This document shows, in pieces, positions 1 to 5,006 of a DNA stretch of 5,006 nucleotides. The notes under the pieces are model-generated. The model saw only the letters and a program-made list of their open reading frames with translations, was not told the DNA's origin and ran no database searches. A program made the translations under genes and the position numbers. Source of the DNA: T1SED10-198M sp003554345 [NCBI: Candidatus Sumerlaeota bacterium] (GTDB lineage: Bacteria; Sumerlaeota; T1SED10-198M); NCBI GenBank assembly GCA_003554345.1, contig PWGE01000447.1, positions 1-5,006 of the forward strand. Direction: 5' to 3'. Every line of letters begins with the position of its first letter. Positions within the stretch are counted from its first letter, which is position 1.

Positions 1-855
1 CAGGATATCGATCTTCGGAATAATAATCTGCGAGATGTCTCTCCCCTGCGCTTTATGCCTTCTCTTGAAGGGGAGGGAAGCAGGTTGTATCTTCAGGGTA
101 ATGAGGAACTGTGGAATTTCACCTCTCTTCTCCCTCGCTATTTTTACATCGAAACGGTTGACTTTAAAATACTGGATCCTGTTCCTCATACGCTGAAAGA
201 AGGAGACTATGAGTTTAATTACTGGAGTCCCTATGCATCTGCCGGGGAATATCCTGAAAATATGCTTTTTCTTCAATCTGACAGAACGGATCCTCTTTTG
301 GAAGATGAGTTTTCCATGCCCTATTATGTCTATGAGGATCAGTATCATGCCGATGACCAGGATAAGATCGGTTACCCGTACAACTTGACGGGGCGGACAA
401 GAGTCAATGGTCTGTATGGTGATGGGGTTGCGTTTATAAATACCGGCAGGGGGAGAGATTTAGGCGCGGCTGTGCTGGCTCTGGATACAAGCGGAATGGA
501 GAATATCGAGGTAACCTGGGAGGGTGGTACCCTGACACCTAATAGCCGTGTGTACAATATACGCCTTCAATATCGGGTTGGTTTTGATGGTGAATTTCAG
601 GATGTTCCTGATGAAAATAATGAACCGGTAGAATATGAAGGAAGCAGGGATGCCGGTGATTCCCGCGTCGTAGGTCCTTTTCGTCTTCCGGAAGAAGTGG
701 ATAAGCAACCTTATGTTCAGATTCGATGGAAATATTATTATACCGGTGAACGCCTGACAGAAGAGCACGGTCGCAGAGATCAGCTTCGGTTGGATGATAT
801 TGTGGTTACCGGAGATCGATATACCCGGGCAGAAGGATGGCAACTTTACCAATAA
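1..855 (+). CDS. C-terminal part of a secreted leucine-rich-repeat protein with a beta-rich C-terminal domain (5' end outside window)
   Basis: The frame is open from base 1 and ends at TAA 853-855, giving 284 visible residues. The ATG at 55 is internal, because coding character continues upstream of it. Residues 2-16 (DIDLRNNNLRDVSPL) are a classic internalin/SDS22-type leucine-rich repeat, and a second, capping repeat follows (LYLQGNEEL, about residues 29-37). From about residue 81 to 270 comes a beta-rich domain. It contains RTRVNG (132-137), GDGVAFINTG (140-149), DLGAAVLALDT (153-163), NSRVYNIRLQYRVG (181-194), VQIRWKYYY (239-247) and LDDIVVTGD (264-272). I have seen this pattern in exported, often LRR-, lamin-tail- or CotH-associated proteins, but I know no function for it. 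Aromatic and acidic residues are frequent, as in surface proteins. No C-terminal sorting signal or membrane helix is visible, so the protein is probably released or held by something upstream. The likely role is extracellular binding or adhesion (inference). The gene ends facing the nitroreductase gene. Confidence 0.85.
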   Translation, partial: QDIDLRNNNLRDVSPLRFMPSLEGEGSRLYLQGNEELWNFTSLLPRYFYIETVDFKILDPVPHTLKEGDYEFNYWSPYASAGEYPENMLFLQSDRTDPLLEDEFSMPYYVYEDQYHADDQDKIGYPYNLTGRTRVNGLYGDGVAFINTGRGRDLGAAVLALDTSGMENIEVTWEGGTLTPNSRVYNIRLQYRVGFDGEFQDVPDENNEPVEYEGSRDAGDSRVVGPFRLPEEVDKQPYVQIRWKYYYTGERLTEEHGRRDQLRLDDIVVTGDRYTRAEGWQLYQ

Positions 856-1024
856 AAGATTGCTGCAAAGGCTCTGCGAAAAAGCTCCTTACAGGTGGTA
901 GGGTCGGAAAGTAAAGGCGAGAAAGCTCTCATGGCGTTTGCCGAAATAAGAACTGCCATCTCCACCTTTATTCATCGGGAATATGAGATGTTGTGTATTG
1001 TTTTTTTGTGAGAAAAAATGATAC
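856..1024. other. Convergent intergenic region with no gene or clear terminator
   Basis: This gap lies between two converging genes. The only terminator-like element is an A/T stretch at 1001-1018, T7-GTGAG-A6. It offers a T-run to transcripts from either strand but no G+C stem. Small imperfect inversions are present (CATC 973-976 with GATG 987-990; ATGGC 931-935 with GCCAT 955-959) but are too weak to call. A 26-codon frame from ATG 931 lacks a ribosome site and is not called. Confidence 0.5.
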
Positions 1025-1525
1025 TTACCACCCGTTCTTATGAACCCTCTCTGATTTATAACGGTCGGCAGAACCTTTTTCTTCTGCTGGATACCCGAGA
1101 GCAATAAGGGCAAAGGGGATAATCTCTTCAGGAATGTGCAAGAGTTGCCCCAGTCCTTTCATGCGCTCTTCACGCGGATAAACTCCCAGCCATACGCTGC
1201 CTAAACCTTTTGCCGTGGCAGCAATGAGAATGTTCTGGGTGGCTGCTGAGCAGTCCTGTACCCAGTACCCTGTATGTTTTTCCAGGCTGGGATCGCCACA
1301 GACCAATATGGCAGCAGGACTTTGACGGCACATTTCGGCGTAAGGGTGTACATCCGGCACCCTGTTCAAAAGATCACGGTCATCAATAACGATATAATGC
1401 CATGGCTGTTGATTGCCTGCAGAAGGTGCAGCCATCGCGGCCCTTAAAATATATTCCACGTCTTCTTCTGCGACAGGGGTGCTTTTATAGGCGCGGATAC
1501 TTCTTCTCTGTAAAATAGCCTTCAT
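1025..1525 (-). CDS. Nitroreductase-family FMN-dependent oxidoreductase
   Basis: This 166-residue protein is a compact member of the nitroreductase/NADH oxidase-like flavoprotein superfamily. These cytoplasmic, usually homodimeric FMN enzymes reduce nitroaromatics, quinones or other acceptors with NAD(P)H. Family signatures appear in the expected order: the N-terminal FMN phosphate-binding RRSIRAY (residues 7-13), AAPSAGNQQPW (32-42), the helix containing QDCSAATQNIL (90-100) with AKGLGSVWLG (105-114), IPFALIALGYP (136-146), and the C-terminal RYKSERVHKNGW tail with its conserved Arg/His/Trp. The family usually runs about 165-220 residues, so this one is at the short end but complete. The start is well supported: AAGGAGGAGG at 1531-1540 lies 5 nt upstream of the ATG, and the family typically begins M-x2-I-L-x-R-R-S-I-R. 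The gene is divergent from the MFS transporter and has a strong extended -10 promoter. The true substrate cannot be read from the sequence; the family assignment is secure. Confidence 0.95.
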   Translation of the reverse strand: MKAILQRRSIRAYKSTPVAEEDVEYILRAAMAAPSAGNQQPWHYIVIDDRDLLNRVPDVHPYAEMCRQSPAAILVCGDPSLEKHTGYWVQDCSAATQNILIAATAKGLGSVWLGVYPREERMKGLGQLLHIPEEIIPFALIALGYPAEEKGSADRYKSERVHKNGW

Positions 1526-1587
1526 AAGAACCTCCTCCTTTTCATGGTCTTTCGAAAAACCCTGTATGCTTGATTTCGGTACAATTT

Positions 1588-1596
1588 ATTATAACA
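1588..1596 (-). promoter_or_regulatory. Extended -10 promoter for the nitroreductase gene
   Basis: On the minus strand these bases read TGTTATAAT, an exact extended -10 element (TG-n-TATAAT). No good -35 hexamer lies 16-18 bp upstream; the best is TGCATT at 1610-1615. That is usual for extended -10 promoters. Transcription would start near 1581 and leave a leader of about 55 nt that contains the AAGGAGGAGG ribosome site. This is predicted from motif match only. Confidence 0.6.
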
Positions 1597-1641
1597 TTAA
1601 AAGCGGGAAAATGCATCTTTTCTCCTTTCCCTGTCTGTTTC

Positions 1642-1658
1642 TGCCTGGAAAGCAGGCA
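1642..1658. repeat. Perfect 6-bp inverted repeat in the divergent promoter region
   Basis: TGCCTG (1642-1647) and CAGGCA (1653-1658) are exact reverse complements separated by GAAAG. No T-run follows on either strand, so it is not an intrinsic terminator. It lies upstream of both the nitroreductase promoter and the transporter start, where an operator for a regulator of either gene could sit. The function is inferred from position only. Confidence 0.45.
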
Positions 1659-1725
1659 ATTTAAAGTTCTTAACTTGATTTGTAAAGTATAAGAAAAGGG
1701 GTTTTTGAAGTAAAAGAGTATGTAG

Positions 1726-2925
1726 ATGATGATATCGGTAAGCAAGACTCACCTTCGCTTGAGCGTTTTATTTCTCATGGGCACCTTTGGTATTATGGGT
1801 GGCGGACTGTTGGCTCCGGCTTTGCCTTCCCTTGCCGAACCCTTTGGAGTGAGGGAAGGGGCGGTTGGATTAGTGCTGGGAGTATATACTCTTTCTGCTG
1901 CCTTGAGTCTTCCTTTTACAGGTTTAATGATTGATATGCTGGGGCGCCGCAAGGTTGCCCTTGCCTGCCTCGTGATAGACGGCATCTTTGGACTTTTATG
2001 TACGATGGCTCCCTCTTTCACCCTTCTGCTGGTGTTTCGTTTTTTTCAGGGTATAGGGATTGCCGCTCTCATTCCGGTGGCGGTGACTGTTATCAGCGAC
2101 TGGTATTCCGGCAGAGAAAGATTGAAGATCATGGGATATATGAGTGGTACAATCTCTTTTAGTGCTATATTTATTCCGGTAATAGGTGGTTTTCTGGCTG
2201 GAATAAACTGGCGCTACCCCTTTATGGTGTACGGGTTTTCCATTTTCCTGGCCGTTCTTTATTTTTTTGTAATTCCGGAAACTGGTGCAAAGGCTGAAGA
2301 AGAACTGTATAGAAATAAGGTGGAAAATTATTTCCGGAATTTGAAAAGTACTTTGCGTATCGGAGAAGTGCTGGTCGTTTTCTTACATGCCCTCGTGCTG
2401 TACTTTTTGTTGTATACCATGGTAAGTTACCTGCCACTGCTGCTTTCTGAAAGTTACCGTTTGTCTCTTACTATGGGAGGAGTGGCACTTGGTTTTCAGG
2501 CTTTTATCAGCTCCCTGATCGCTTCTCAGGCTTCCCGGGTGGATCGAATACTCAGCCACCAGGGGAAAATGATTGGAGGTTATTTCTTTCTTTTTGGAGG
2601 GTTTTCCCTTATTCCTTTATGGCAAAATCACTATCAGTTTACTGTGAGTCTCTTGTTTTTAGGCGTGGGAATGGGTATGATTATGCCGGCAATATATCAT
2701 AGGGCAACGACAGCCGGTCCTAAAGAGCTTGTGGGCTCTATTATAGCTCTTTTTACGACGGTCAAATTTATTGGAATGACCCTGGCTCCTGTCCTTTTAC
2801 GAACTCCCTATGATGTATATGGACCGGAAGGACCATTTTTTTTCTCCGGTTTACTGGCAATCATATGGTGTGCTGTGGTTTTCTTTACCGGTAAAAGCTC
2901 TTCCGATAACAGGTGCTTTATGTAG
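1726..2925 (+). CDS. Major facilitator superfamily transporter, probable 12-helix H+-coupled efflux pump (DHA1-like)
   Basis: The 399-residue protein is very hydrophobic. Helices can be placed at roughly 11-33, 46-68, 77-94, 99-124, 137-159, 163-185, 213-237, 249-268, 281-298, 303-322, 334-358 and 370-389, with a charged central loop at about 186-212 joining the two six-helix halves. Motif A is clear in loop 2-3 (GLMIDMLGRRK, 66-76, with G66, D70, G73, R74 and R75). Motif B is clear in helix 4 (R105, Q108, G109). The antiporter motif C region in helix 5 reads IPVIGG (150-155), with Ile in place of the usual Gly before Pro. These features and the length match inner-membrane drug/metabolite:H+ antiporters of the DHA1 type; the substrate is unknown. 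A stop codon at 1723-1725 directly precedes ATG 1726, and ATG 1729 is an alternative start. Upstream Shine-Dalgarno pairing is weak (AAAAGAG, 1712-1718), suggesting modest translation. The gene is divergent from the nitroreductase, so the two may share regulation. Confidence 0.93.
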   Translation: MMISVSKTHLRLSVLFLMGTFGIMGGGLLAPALPSLAEPFGVREGAVGLVLGVYTLSAALSLPFTGLMIDMLGRRKVALACLVIDGIFGLLCTMAPSFTLLLVFRFFQGIGIAALIPVAVTVISDWYSGRERLKIMGYMSGTISFSAIFIPVIGGFLAGINWRYPFMVYGFSIFLAVLYFFVIPETGAKAEEELYRNKVENYFRNLKSTLRIGEVLVVFLHALVLYFLLYTMVSYLPLLLSESYRLSLTMGGVALGFQAFISSLIASQASRVDRILSHQGKMIGGYFFLFGGFSLIPLWQNHYQFTVSLLFLGVGMGMIMPAIYHRATTAGPKELVGSIIALFTTVKFIGMTLAPVLLRTPYDVYGPEGPFFFSGLLAIIWCAVVFFTGKSSSDNRCFM

Positions 2926-3051
2926 AAAAGATTATGAAGACTCTCGTTGCTGTGTTTCCCGTGCAGAGCAGCCTTTATCTGTTTGTCTGTGAATGTTTGG
3001 TTTCAGGAAATTATTTGATATTAGAATAATTGAAAGAATAATACGTTATAA
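2926..3051. other. Intergenic leader of the sigma-factor operon
   Basis: I see no strong intrinsic terminator for the transporter; the best stem is GCTG 2949-2952 with CAGC 2969-2972. A weak vegetative promoter can be drawn as TTGGTT (2997-3002), 16 bp, TATTAG (3019-3024). The 8-bp direct repeat AGAATAAT occurs at 3023-3030 and 3035-3042. No convincing GGAAC-type ECF -35 element is visible, so autoregulation of the sigma gene is not supported here. Confidence 0.3.
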
Positions 3052-3684
3052 ATGAATGATAAGAAAAACAGGATAGGGTCATTGGCGAATCTCAGTGATA
3101 AAGAACTGGTGTCCAGGTATCTGCATGGAGACGAAATAGCTATGAATGTTTTTTATGACCGTTATGAAAAAATGCTGTATTTTTTTATTCTGAAAAAGGT
3201 GCGACGCTCTGACCTGGCTGAAGACTTGTTTCAGGAAATATGGATAAAAGTTTTACAGAATCTTCCAAAGGTACATTTTAGCAGCAGTATGAAAAGCTGG
3301 CTTTTTCGGATAAGTATGAACCATATCATTGACTATTTTCGCCAGCAGAAAACAAGAGCCCCGGTATATTCACTGGATAGGTCGGTATCACATGATGATG
3401 CCGAAAAAAAGAATAGTTTTTATAGTCTGCTGGCTGATCCGGGTACAGAAAATCCAAGAGAAAGTGCTATTGAGAAGGAGAAAGAAAAGATATTTCGCCA
3501 GGCACTGGCGGAGCTGTCACCGGAAATACAGGAAGTGGTGCTTTTGCGGGTTGAGCATGAATTTAAATTTAAAGATATTGCCCGTATTACCGATACTCCG
3601 CTTAATACTGTGCTCAGTCGTATGAGACAGGCGACTCTAAAAATGAGTGAATATGTCCGTGAAAAAGGAGGGACATCTTTATGA
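3052..3684 (+). CDS. ECF-type RNA polymerase sigma factor (sigma-70 family, regions 2 and 4 only)
   Basis: The 210-residue protein has the two-domain layout of group 4 sigma factors. Sigma region 2 covers about 16-102: GDEIAMNVFYDRYEKMLYF at 26-44, the core-binding and -10-binding helices DLAEDLFQEIWIKV (54-67), and KSWLFRISMNHIIDYFR (81-97). A loose polar linker with no region 3 runs from about 103 to 143. Sigma region 4 covers about 145-200: ALAELSPEIQEVVLLRVEHE (151-170), then the helix-turn-helix FKFKDIARITDTPLNTVLSR (171-190). It should direct RNA polymerase to a small stress regulon. An in-frame TAA at 3049-3051 directly precedes the ATG, so nothing earlier is possible. The ATG has almost no Shine-Dalgarno pairing (GAAAG, 3032-3036, is too distant). 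TTG at 3082, after AGGATAGGG, would also preserve region 2. The gene overlaps its anti-sigma gene by 4 nt (ATGA). Confidence 0.95.
   Translation: MNDKKNRIGSLANLSDKELVSRYLHGDEIAMNVFYDRYEKMLYFFILKKVRRSDLAEDLFQEIWIKVLQNLPKVHFSSSMKSWLFRISMNHIIDYFRQQKTRAPVYSLDRSVSHDDAEKKNSFYSLLADPGTENPRESAIEKEKEKIFRQALAELSPEIQEVVLLRVEHEFKFKDIARITDTPLNTVLSRMRQATLKMSEYVREKGGTSL
3664..3672 (+). promoter_or_regulatory. Strong ribosome binding site of the anti-sigma gene, inside the sigma-factor coding end
   Basis: AAAGGAGGG lies 8 nt before ATG 3681 and fixes the start of the anti-sigma reading frame. It sits in the last codons of the sigma gene, so it also encodes part of the sigma C-terminus (Lys-Gly-Gly). It contrasts with the poor site in front of the sigma gene itself. 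Confidence 0.8.
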
Positions 3685-4157
3685 ATATCTGCCGTTTTGT
3701 TCAAAAATGGCTCTTAAAAGGACAGGATATCTTTTTCTATTCCCTGTTATATAAGTGTCTTAATATGCATATAAGAAATTGCTCCCGGTGTCGTGACTTT
3801 AAAGAGAGTTATGATGCATTTTATCGTCTAAAGAAAAAAGATATAGACATAGACGGCGTGTCCCCTTCTGCTGAACTCAGAGAAACATGCCTGCATCATG
3901 CCACTCAAAAACAGTATGAGCTTAAAAAAACCTACCGCAGAAGGGTCCGTTCATTCCGGTTTGCCATGGTCTTTCTCATCCTGTTTGTTTTTACCTTGCC
4001 CTTTCTGGAGGACCTGATGAGAGAAGAACAGGTGTACTACGCTGAACAGGAAATAGAGGAAACCCTGGACCAACAGTATGATGAGGACTTTACTACAGAA
4101 TTAACCTATGTCTTTCATTTGATTTCCTACGTTGATGAGGAAGAGGAAATAAGATAA
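3681..4157 (+). CDS. Single-pass membrane zinc-finger anti-sigma factor (ZAS type)
   Basis: The 158-residue protein begins within the sigma gene's stop (ATGA overlap). The N-terminus carries H30-x3-C34-x2-C37, the hallmark of zinc-binding anti-sigma domains, with C4 exactly 26 residues before H30. These four are the expected zinc ligands, in the spacing I recall for RsrA (C11, H37, C41, C44). Residues 1-90 would bind and inhibit the neighbouring sigma factor in the cytoplasm. A basic stretch (RRRVR, 86-90) precedes one membrane helix at about 92-109 (FAMVFLILFVFTLPFL), giving an N-in, C-out topology. The remaining ~49 residues are periplasmic and very acidic (EEQVYYAEQEIEETLDQQYD, 115-134; DEEEE, 152-156). 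That is a plausible site for signal input or regulated proteolysis (inference). Extra cysteines C26 and C70 are present. Function rests on motif, topology and position, since overall sequence resemblance to named anti-sigmas is low. Confidence 0.85.
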   Translation: MNICRFVQKWLLKGQDIFFYSLLYKCLNMHIRNCSRCRDFKESYDAFYRLKKKDIDIDGVSPSAELRETCLHHATQKQYELKKTYRRRVRSFRFAMVFLILFVFTLPFLEDLMREEQVYYAEQEIEETLDQQYDEDFTTELTYVFHLISYVDEEEEIR

Positions 4158-4167
4158 GAGAGATAAT

Positions 4168-4174
4168 AAGGAGG
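4168..4174 (+). promoter_or_regulatory. Ribosome binding site of the exported helical protein
   Basis: AAGGAGG lies 5 nt before ATG 4180, a near-ideal site. It fixes this start and implies strong translation of the third operon gene. Confidence 0.8.
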
Positions 4175-4179
4175 CTAAG

Positions 4180-4680
4180 ATGGTCATTAATAAAAAACGG
4201 CTTTTTCTTTCCCTGCTTTTAATAGCAGGTTTGTCCTGCTTCTCATGGACTTTGCCCGCCGACGAATGTGAAGAAAAAGAGAAGAGCCGTGAACGTTTGA
4301 AGTACAGTCATTCCCGCCAGATAATTGAAGAAATCATCTCTCACCATCCCTCTTTTAAAGAGATGAGTGAGCGGGTAAACGAACTCAGTAATAAAATAAG
4401 AGAACTGGTGCGTGAATACAGGGAAGCAGATGAGGAAGAGCAGGAGAAGCTCAAAGAGGAAATGCTGGAAAAGATGAGAGAACGCTTTGAGAAAAGAAGC
4501 GAATTGCATGATTCCATGATTGAGGAGGCAAGGGAACGGTTGGATTACCTTTCGGAAAAACTGGAAAAACGGCTGGAAAATAAGGATGAGATAATTGAGA
4601 GGCAGATAGAACGCATTTTAGAAAGACCTGATAGGGAAGAAAGAGAACGATCTTCAGGAAGGAGAGGGGAAGAGGAATAA
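4180..4680 (+). CDS. Small exported, highly charged alpha-helical (coiled-coil) protein; candidate periplasmic sensor or effector of the sigma module
   Basis: The 166-residue protein starts with a signal peptide: basic NKKR (4-7), hydrophobic core LFLSLLLIAGL (8-18), and probable cleavage near TLPA-DE (24-29). GLSC (17-20) is not a good lipobox. The mature part is almost all helix-forming, with 39 Glu in the whole protein and many Arg and Lys. Heptad-like hydrophobic spacing is seen at about 45-82, 84-130 and 132-149, with a break at HHPSF (55-59). The tail from P150 looks disordered. Histidines are few and placed (H44, H55, H56, H110), and M113 sits one turn after H110. The gene lies 22 nt behind the anti-sigma gene, so it is in the operon. 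Size, export and helical hairpin character resemble the Spy/CpxP/ZraP/CnrX group of periplasmic stress or metal proteins. I see no LTxxQ motif, so that link is by analogy. It could equally be an unrelated coiled-coil envelope protein. Confidence 0.85.
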   Translation: MVINKKRLFLSLLLIAGLSCFSWTLPADECEEKEKSRERLKYSHSRQIIEEIISHHPSFKEMSERVNELSNKIRELVREYREADEEEQEKLKEEMLEKMRERFEKRSELHDSMIEEARERLDYLSEKLEKRLENKDEIIERQIERILERPDREERERSSGRRGEEE

Positions 4681-4738
4681 AAACTTTACCTTTCGATTGT
4701 TTAAAGAACTTTTCTCCGCCTGCCATGGATGGTTGGCT

Positions 4739-4803
4739 CTCCTCTGAAAATAGAACCCTTGAAAAATGTTTTACATCAATGATACGGGGATGAAACCAGG
4801 ATA
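4739..4803 (+). repeat. 65-bp direct repeat, copy 1
   Basis: This runs from CTCCTCTGAAAATA to GAAACCAGGATA. Aligned without gaps to 4942-5006, it matches at 59 of 65 positions. Differences are at repeat positions 15, 19, 22, 23, 27 and 40; the last 25 bases are identical. There is no coding frame through it. Confidence 0.9.
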
Positions 4804-4836
4804 AGTCCGGAAAGAATAAGAAACCAGAAAAATTTG

Positions 4837-4864
4837 CATCGATGAACAGGATGAAGAGGATAAG
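4837..4864 (+). repeat. Degenerate short relative of the repeat 3' half
   Basis: CATCGATGA-ACAGGATGAA-GAGGATAAG follows the same order of blocks as CATCGATGATACGGGGATGAAACCAGGATAAG, the 3' end of the 65-bp repeat plus the bases after copy 1, with short indels. It lies between the two full copies. Confidence 0.45.
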
Positions 4865-4914
4865 GACTTCAGATTAAGACTACAAGAAAAGAGTGCTATT
4901 TTCATGATTGGTGG

Positions 4915-4934
4915 CGCTAACTCAAGAGTTAGCG
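4915..4934. repeat. Perfect 9-bp inverted repeat (hairpin)
   Basis: CGCTAACTC (4915-4923) and GAGTTAGCG (4926-4934) are exact reverse complements around AA. In RNA or single-stranded DNA this makes an 8-bp stem with a CAAG loop. No T-run follows on either strand, so it is not a standard terminator. It ends 7 bp before repeat copy 2. Confidence 0.85.
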
Positions 4935-4941
4935 TGAATAA

Positions 4942-5006
4942 CTCCTCTGAAAATAAAACTCTGAAAAGATGTTTTACATCGATGATACGGGGATGAAACC
5001 AGGATA
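4942..5006 (+). repeat. 65-bp direct repeat, copy 2 (reaches the window edge)
   Basis: This is the second copy of the 4739-4803 repeat, 203 bp downstream in the same orientation, with 59 of 65 positions identical. Inside it CTCTGAAAA occurs twice (4945-4953 and 4959-4967), a 14-bp internal periodicity that is partly eroded in copy 1. The window stops at the last matching base, so the repeat may be longer. Confidence 0.9.

Larger units (their letters stand above)
4681..5006. other. Gene-free repeat-rich region after the sigma operon
   Basis: No frame here has a start, ribosome site and coding character; the longest overlapping frame is antisense to the preceding gene. The region contains two 65-bp direct repeats, a shorter related stretch and a perfect inverted repeat, listed separately. 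There is no convincing terminator for the operon: the nearest stem is GCCA 4722-4725 with TGGC 4734-4737, and no T-run follows. Confidence 0.7.

Noticed and set aside
460-852. 130-codon open frame on the minus strand inside the LRR gene
   Set aside because: It lies wholly antisense to a gene with clear protein motifs, has no ribosome site I can see, and its translation has no recognisable domain.
1001-1018. Bidirectional terminator between the convergent genes
   Set aside because: It consists of T7 and A6 tracts around GTGAG with no G+C stem. It is suggestive in position only.
889-1113. 74-codon minus-strand frame overlapping the nitroreductase 3' end
   Set aside because: It is out of frame with the nitroreductase, begins inside that gene and has no family features. 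The downstream part is low-complexity A/T DNA.
2810-2992. 60-codon plus-strand frame across the end of the transporter gene
   Set aside because: It is a shifted frame over the last transporter helix, without a ribosome site. The transporter frame is intact to 2925, so there is no evidence of frameshift.
3329-3625. 98-codon plus-strand frame nested in the sigma gene
   Set aside because: It is a +1-type shadow with a biased, Arg/Lys/Trp/Cys-rich translation. The sigma frame has both conserved domains through the same bases.
4180-4260. Lipoprotein signal (GLSC at residues 17-20)
   Set aside because: The residues before Cys do not fit the L-[AST]-[GA]-C consensus, since position -3 is Gly and -2 is Leu. 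A signal peptidase I site near residue 27 fits better.
4739-5006. Possible CRISPR array
   Set aside because: There are only two main copies, 65 bp each with six mismatches, a 138-bp spacer that itself contains related sequence, and no cas gene.

Overview
The window carries six protein genes on A+T-leaning DNA. It looks like a Gram-negative bacterium: an anti-sigma factor with one membrane helix is followed by a small exported, helical protein, and ribosome sites are of the AGGAGG type. The first gene encodes a secreted leucine-rich-repeat protein with a beta-rich C-terminal domain of a kind I associate with exported proteins of the FCB superphylum and neighbouring phyla. The 3' intergenic DNA has GATGAA..AGGATAAG-type repeats, which I also associate with uncultured or anaerobic relatives of those groups. 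The phylum remains an inference; no rRNA or tRNA is present.

Positions 1-855 (+) are the 3' part of the LRR protein gene, open at the left edge. It converges on a compact nitroreductase-family FMN flavoprotein gene at 1025-1525 (-). The nitroreductase is divergent from a 12-helix major facilitator transporter at 1726-2925 (+). The 200-bp gap between them holds a consensus extended -10 element for the nitroreductase and a 6-bp inverted repeat.

Positions 3052-4680 (+) form a tight three-gene operon: an ECF-type sigma factor, an overlapping membrane-bound zinc-finger anti-sigma factor with ligand spacing C-x25-H-x3-C-x2-C, and a small exported charged helical protein. The layout suggests an envelope or metal/redox stress circuit. 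The third gene would be either a periplasmic sensor, as CnrX is in CnrYXH, or an effector. This is the most interesting part of the window.

Positions 4681-5006 hold no gene. They contain two 65-bp direct repeat copies with 59 identical positions, a shorter related stretch between them, and a perfect 9-bp inverted repeat. The second repeat copy runs exactly to the window edge, so the array may continue.
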